Shown piece after piece: positions 61,174 to 64,000 of a stretch of DNA of 64,000 nucleotides. A program made the position numbers and the translations under genes. The notes under the pieces are model-generated. The model worked only from the letters and a program-made list of their open reading frames with translations, was not told where the DNA came from and searched no databases. Numbering within the stretch: the first letter of the stretch is position 1; each line of letters begins with the position of its first letter. The DNA is from Prevotella sp. Lineage in GTDB: Bacteria; Bacteroidota; Bacteroidia; Bacteroidales; Bacteroidaceae. The stretch is from positions 1-64,000 of the forward strand of contig SUYI01000013.1 of assembly GCA_015060485.1 (NCBI GenBank). The letters are read 5' to 3'.

Positions 61174-61180
61174 TGTAGCT

Positions 61181-61339
61181 ATGGCATATACAGGACGTTT
61201 CGGACAGTCAGATGATTATCGGCGTGAGGAACTGATACGAATCATCGAACACTCTGTAGAGAACTTGACTCTTCAGGAGTTGGAGGCTTTATATTATGAT
61301 ATGAGCACAAAGAATTACATCAACGAAATAGGATTATGA
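61181..61339 (+). CDS. 52-residue protein of unknown function
   Basis: MAYTGRFGQSDDYRREELIR, then IIEHSVENLTLQELEALYYD; two helices. Starts 8 bp after the previous stop and overlaps the next start (ATGA). Confidence 0.5.
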   Translation: MAYTGRFGQSDDYRREELIRIIEHSVENLTLQELEALYYDMSTKNYINEIGL

Positions 61340-61545
61340 GAAAGAACATTATCAACATGGCAGCCATTGGAGTTTTCACTCTGGCACTGACAGCTTGCGG
61401 AAACGCAGCAAGTAACCAACCTGAAGCAAAGGCAGAAAAGACCGTTACGGAGATTCCCGCTGACAGCAGATATGAAATGATTCAAAACTACAAGATAGTC
61501 ACGCTCTGTGGAAGCACTCGCTTTAAGGAGCAGTTTCTAGAATAG
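61336..61545 (+). pseudogene. Lipoprotein start fused to a truncated nucleotide-hydrolase-type start
   Basis: Residues 1-45 are a lipoprotein leader (FTLALTACGN) and linker. Residues 51-69 (NYKIVTLCGSTRFKEQFLE) are the N-terminus typical of nucleoside 2-deoxyribosyltransferase-like proteins, which then stops at once. The product looks like a deletion junction between two genes. Confidence 0.6.
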
Positions 61546-61560
61546 CATTCAGAATAGACT

Positions 61561-62478
61561 GTGACATATATCGGAGAACTGATTTCTATCGGTGTTGCTT
61601 TTTCATGGACGGCAACCGCGCTGCTCAGTGAATTTGGAAGCAAACGTCTGGGTAACCTGACGCTAAACGTGCTTCGTATGGCTTTGGCACTACTGTTTTC
61701 AGTTGTGCTGTTTGGGGTGGTGCTTGGTTCACCTCTGCCGCCTGTCGGTTCTATGGAAGCCTGCGGGTGGATGTTGCTTTCAGGTTTGGTAGGCTATGTA
61801 ATCGGAGATTTCTGCCTCTTCCAATGCTATATCATTATCGGTTCACGCTATGGACAGCTGTTCATGACGCTGGCTCCTTTGGCAGCAGCCTTGATGGCAT
61901 GGATTACTTTAGGTCAGCAGATGGCTCCAATGAGTATTATTGCTATGCTGGTCACGCTCATTGGTATTGGCATCTCTGTGTTAGGACGTGGTGAACATCA
62001 TAAAGTCTCACTGAAGCTGCCACTCAATGGTGTCCTCTTTGCTATCGGTGCCGCTCTCTGCCAGGGTATTGGCTTGGTACTGAGCAAGATTGGTATGGAT
62101 CACTACGAAACAGGAACAATGCCCGACTGGCTCATTCCCTTCAGTGCCAACTTCCTGCGTTGTATTGCCGGAATCATCGGATTCAGTATCCTGCTTTATT
62201 TCCGCGAAGGATTCAAACCGTTGCGCGAGGCCCTGCATGACCGTAAGGGCATGACAGTTGCTACGGCCACGACCATTTTCGGTCCTTTTGTCGGAGTGGG
62301 GTTCTCGCTGATGGCTGTACAGTATACCAGTGCCGGTATTGCTTCCACACTGATGGCATTGACACCTATCATTATCATCCTGCCCTCGTATTGGCTGTTC
62401 CATCAGAAGATCACATGGCGTGCAGTCCTTGGAGCTGTTATCTCAGTCCTTGGTGTCAGCCTGTTTTTCCTGGGTTAA
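61561..62478 (+). CDS. DMT-superfamily (EamA) transporter
   Basis: 305 residues from a GTG start (MTYIGELISIGVAFSWTATA). Ten membrane spans in two EamA repeats; the second ends GIASTLMALTPIIIILPSYW and ISVLGVSLFFLG. Exporter of small metabolites or amino acids in related proteins; the substrate is unknown. Confidence 0.88.
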   Translation: MTYIGELISIGVAFSWTATALLSEFGSKRLGNLTLNVLRMALALLFSVVLFGVVLGSPLPPVGSMEACGWMLLSGLVGYVIGDFCLFQCYIIIGSRYGQLFMTLAPLAAALMAWITLGQQMAPMSIIAMLVTLIGIGISVLGRGEHHKVSLKLPLNGVLFAIGAALCQGIGLVLSKIGMDHYETGTMPDWLIPFSANFLRCIAGIIGFSILLYFREGFKPLREALHDRKGMTVATATTIFGPFVGVGFSLMAVQYTSAGIASTLMALTPIIIILPSYWLFHQKITWRAVLGAVISVLGVSLFFLG

Positions 62479-62486
62479 GTTACAGT

Positions 62487-62678
62487 TTTTTATTCTTCCA
62501 TTAGTTTTTCGACGAGAGGCACATACCATGTCTTGATTTGTTTTGAATTAAGGGCATTCCAGTAATCCCGTCAGGATATCTTAATATACTGTAAAAAAGA
62601 GTGCCGATTATGCCTATCTCGTAAAAAATTGCTACCTTTGTACACAAGAACGATCGAGATGAGTACGCTATTATTTAA
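62487..62678. repeat. 192-bp direct repeat, copy 2
   Basis: Counterpart of 54559-54750, offset 7928 bp, same orientation. The gene tail on the minus strand reads KQIKTWYVPLVEKLMEE. Its promoter box is at 62633-62640. Its ATGAGTACGCTA start is followed by a stop after seven codons (62659-62682), giving a short upstream frame before the dipeptidase gene. Confidence 0.9.
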
Positions 62679-62735
62679 GTAATATAGAATAGCAAAGAAT
62701 AATAATAAGATAACGATTTAACGACAAAAACAGCA

Positions 62736-63554
62736 ATGAAAAAGACTATGTGCTCGACCTTTGGTCGCTTGCTATGCAAGAACTGGGTGCTTGCCGCCAT
62801 CCTCGTTTGCGGCGCATGTGTGATAACCTGTTGCAACAGCGACGATAACAATTCCGCAGTCAGTCCGACTGATGACAGCAGCCAGTTTGTAACCCTCAGC
62901 GAAGCCGTGCCCGATGCCATCCTGGAGATTCGCTACTACGGCACATACAACTTCGTAGGTGCCCGTATCGATGGCTACGAGGAGCCTACGGCGCTGCTAA
63001 CCAAGCAGGCCGCAAAAGCATTGAAAGAAGTGAGCGACGACGTGATGTCGCAGGGCTATCGCCTGAAGATCTACGACGCATACCGTCCGCAAAAGGGTGT
63101 TGACCATTTCGTGCGTTGGGCGCAGGATTTGACTGACACAAAGATGAAAGTCTACTTCTATCCCGACCTCGACAAGAGTGTGCTCTTTGAACAGGAGTAC
63201 ATCTACGAGCGTAGCGGCCATACGCGCGGCTCGACCGTTGACCTGACGCTCTTCGATATGAACACAGAAAAGGAACTCGACATGGGCGGCACCTTCGACT
63301 GGTTCGGTCCTGAGAGTCACCCCGACTTCTGCGGTAATCCCGAGACGGGCGAATACACAGGCGACAACTCCAAATCGCCCGCCGAGCCCAAGCGCAGCAT
63401 CACCGCCGAGCAGTTCAAGCACCGCATGATACTCCGCCGTGCCATGCTTGCCCACGGCTTCAAGCCCCTCGACACCGAGTGGTGGCACTTCACCCTGAAG
63501 GACGAGCCATTCCCCGACACCTATTTCACATTCCCTGTCAAACAACTAAAGTAA
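62736..63554 (+). CDS. VanX-like D-Ala-D-Ala dipeptidase (M15), lipoprotein
   Basis: 272 residues. Lipoprotein-type start (VCGACVITCC), then an M15D domain: ILEIRYYGTYNFVGARIDGY, YDAYRPQKGVDHFV, SGHTRGSTVDLTLF (zinc His and Asp) and DTEWWHFTLKDEPFPD (catalytic Glu, zinc His). It cleaves D-Ala-D-Ala in the periplasm, in wall recycling or resistance. No VanH/VanA partners are near. Confidence 0.9.
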   Translation: MKKTMCSTFGRLLCKNWVLAAILVCGACVITCCNSDDNNSAVSPTDDSSQFVTLSEAVPDAILEIRYYGTYNFVGARIDGYEEPTALLTKQAAKALKEVSDDVMSQGYRLKIYDAYRPQKGVDHFVRWAQDLTDTKMKVYFYPDLDKSVLFEQEYIYERSGHTRGSTVDLTLFDMNTEKELDMGGTFDWFGPESHPDFCGNPETGEYTGDNSKSPAEPKRSITAEQFKHRMILRRAMLAHGFKPLDTEWWHFTLKDEPFPDTYFTFPVKQLK

Positions 63555-63607
63555 GGAATAGATATAAACACTCGGGCAAACCACCAAAGGAATACGGAGA
63601 AAGTTTT

Positions 63608-63670
63608 AGTACGTCCCGTGCGCACTCGCAGTACGTAAGGAGCGTACTGGCAGTACGTCCCCTGCGTACT
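63608..63670. repeat. 22-bp tandem repeats with AGTACG/CGTACT ends
   Basis: Three units begin AGTACGT at 63608, 63630 and 63652; the second and third also end CGTACT, so each can form a hairpin. Intergenic, after the dipeptidase gene. Confidence 0.75.
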
Positions 63671-63780
63671 ACAACAGCCCTACGTGGTCTCTATAGCCGA
63701 ACCTATTCCTTTCTGCCAGCGAAAGTACTATCAAAACAAGCCTTTCATATATTATCTCACCTATGAAATCCGCCAAAGCA

Positions 63781-64000
63781 TCATTTTCTTTGGCGCAATT
63801 TCTCAAGTCGGGGGTTAGGACTACCCTGATAATAACGGTTCTTGTCGAAGGCGAATGAAATGGAATCAACATAATCATAGCCACAAATGAAAGAGGCAAC
63901 ATCCACTCCCAGCATTAACGAGTCACGATAATATACACGGTTGCCGTCATAAGAATAATTGAAATTCTTATTGTTGTTTGACACATGACCCTCCGAAACA
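63781..64000 (-). CDS. DKNYY-type protein, 3' part (gene continues beyond window)
   Basis: The frame is open from the right edge to the TGA at 63781. YDGNRVYYRDSLMLGVDVAS and ISFAFDKNRYYQG match the DKNYY repeat pattern (AxDKNxxYxxG) of Bacteroidota/Fusobacteria surface or exported proteins. The start is not in the window; a GTG at 63984 is an internal codon. Confidence 0.6.
   Translation of the reverse strand, partial: VSEGHVSNNNKNFNYSYDGNRVYYRDSLMLGVDVASFICGYDYVDSISFAFDKNRYYQGSPNPRLEKLRQRK

Noticed and set aside
62736..63554. Vancomycin-resistance operon
   Set aside because: VanX-like dipeptidases are common in wall recycling; no vanH, vanA or vanRS genes nearby.

Overview
The window looks like a chromosomal segment of a gut- or rumen-type Bacteroidota, most likely Prevotella or a close relative. 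The evidence is a SusC/SusD pair, type IX secretion (T9SS) cargo and machinery (PorX, PorW/SprE), C10 (streptopain-type) and papain-type secreted proteases, a 310-residue Bacteroidota NusB, DUF4834, DUF5606 and DUF3244 proteins, a 'smalltalk' micro-protein, and repeated TAnnTTTG -7 promoter boxes. No species assignment is possible by eye.

Layout. 0-5.5 kb: AT-rich secreted papain-like protease, a T9SS-sorted tail-fibre (S74) protein, a frameshifted DUF3244 gene and a membrane TPR/HTH regulator, all on the minus strand. 5.5-9.8 kb: minus-strand housekeeping genes (Na+/Ca2+ exchanger, Hsp15, Pth, L25, MetY). 9.9-11.7 kb: decayed ISL3-type transposase and gene-poor DNA. 11.6-14.6 kb: C10 protease with a micro-gene behind it. 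14.9-20.7 kb: carboxylesterase, outer-membrane protein, then nusB-yajC-ybbR-coaE-DUF5606. 20.7-30.1 kb: Fur-family regulator, a large TonB-type outer-membrane protein, and a three-gene susC-susD-lipoprotein operon. 30.3 kb: tadA.

30.8-39.7 kb is the most unusual part. It is an accessory module of small, mostly unrecognised genes with a histone-like HU protein carrying a sugar-hydrolase-type beta domain, a smalltalk peptide, a WYL regulator, a coiled-coil/partner pair sharing a motif, a phage-type lysozyme and a DUF3987/VirE-like primase-helicase. A 26-bp perfect inverted repeat around an AT-rich core (32.74-32.91 kb) looks like a replication origin, and 20 bp of its arm recurs inside the 3' end of the primase gene. 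Both outer borders of the module carry the same ~50-bp unit (terminator hairpin, promoter, start codon) facing outwards into tadA and birA.

39.7-53.8 kb: housekeeping genes (birA, pyrH, pssA, psd, dnaE, trxA, tsaE, aroA) and the T9SS genes porX and porW/sprE. 54.0 kb: tRNA-Pro followed by a second AT-rich core flanked by inverted short repeats. 54.5-62.7 kb: an island between two 192-bp, ~97% identical direct repeats. It holds small conserved genes (DUF4112, DUF1294, TIGR04076, C_GCAxxG_C_C, thioesterase, DUF362, DMT transporter) and several truncated or chimeric genes, so it is turning over quickly. 62.7-64.0 kb: VanX-like M15 dipeptidase, a 22-bp repeat array and a DKNYY-type gene running off the window.

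Another theme is short palindromic repeats of at least two families that sit inside coding sequences (exchanger, BirA, Hsp15, Pth, HU protein) and stay in frame, adding short peptides to conserved proteins. All functional calls come from reading motifs in the sequence; no database search was run.
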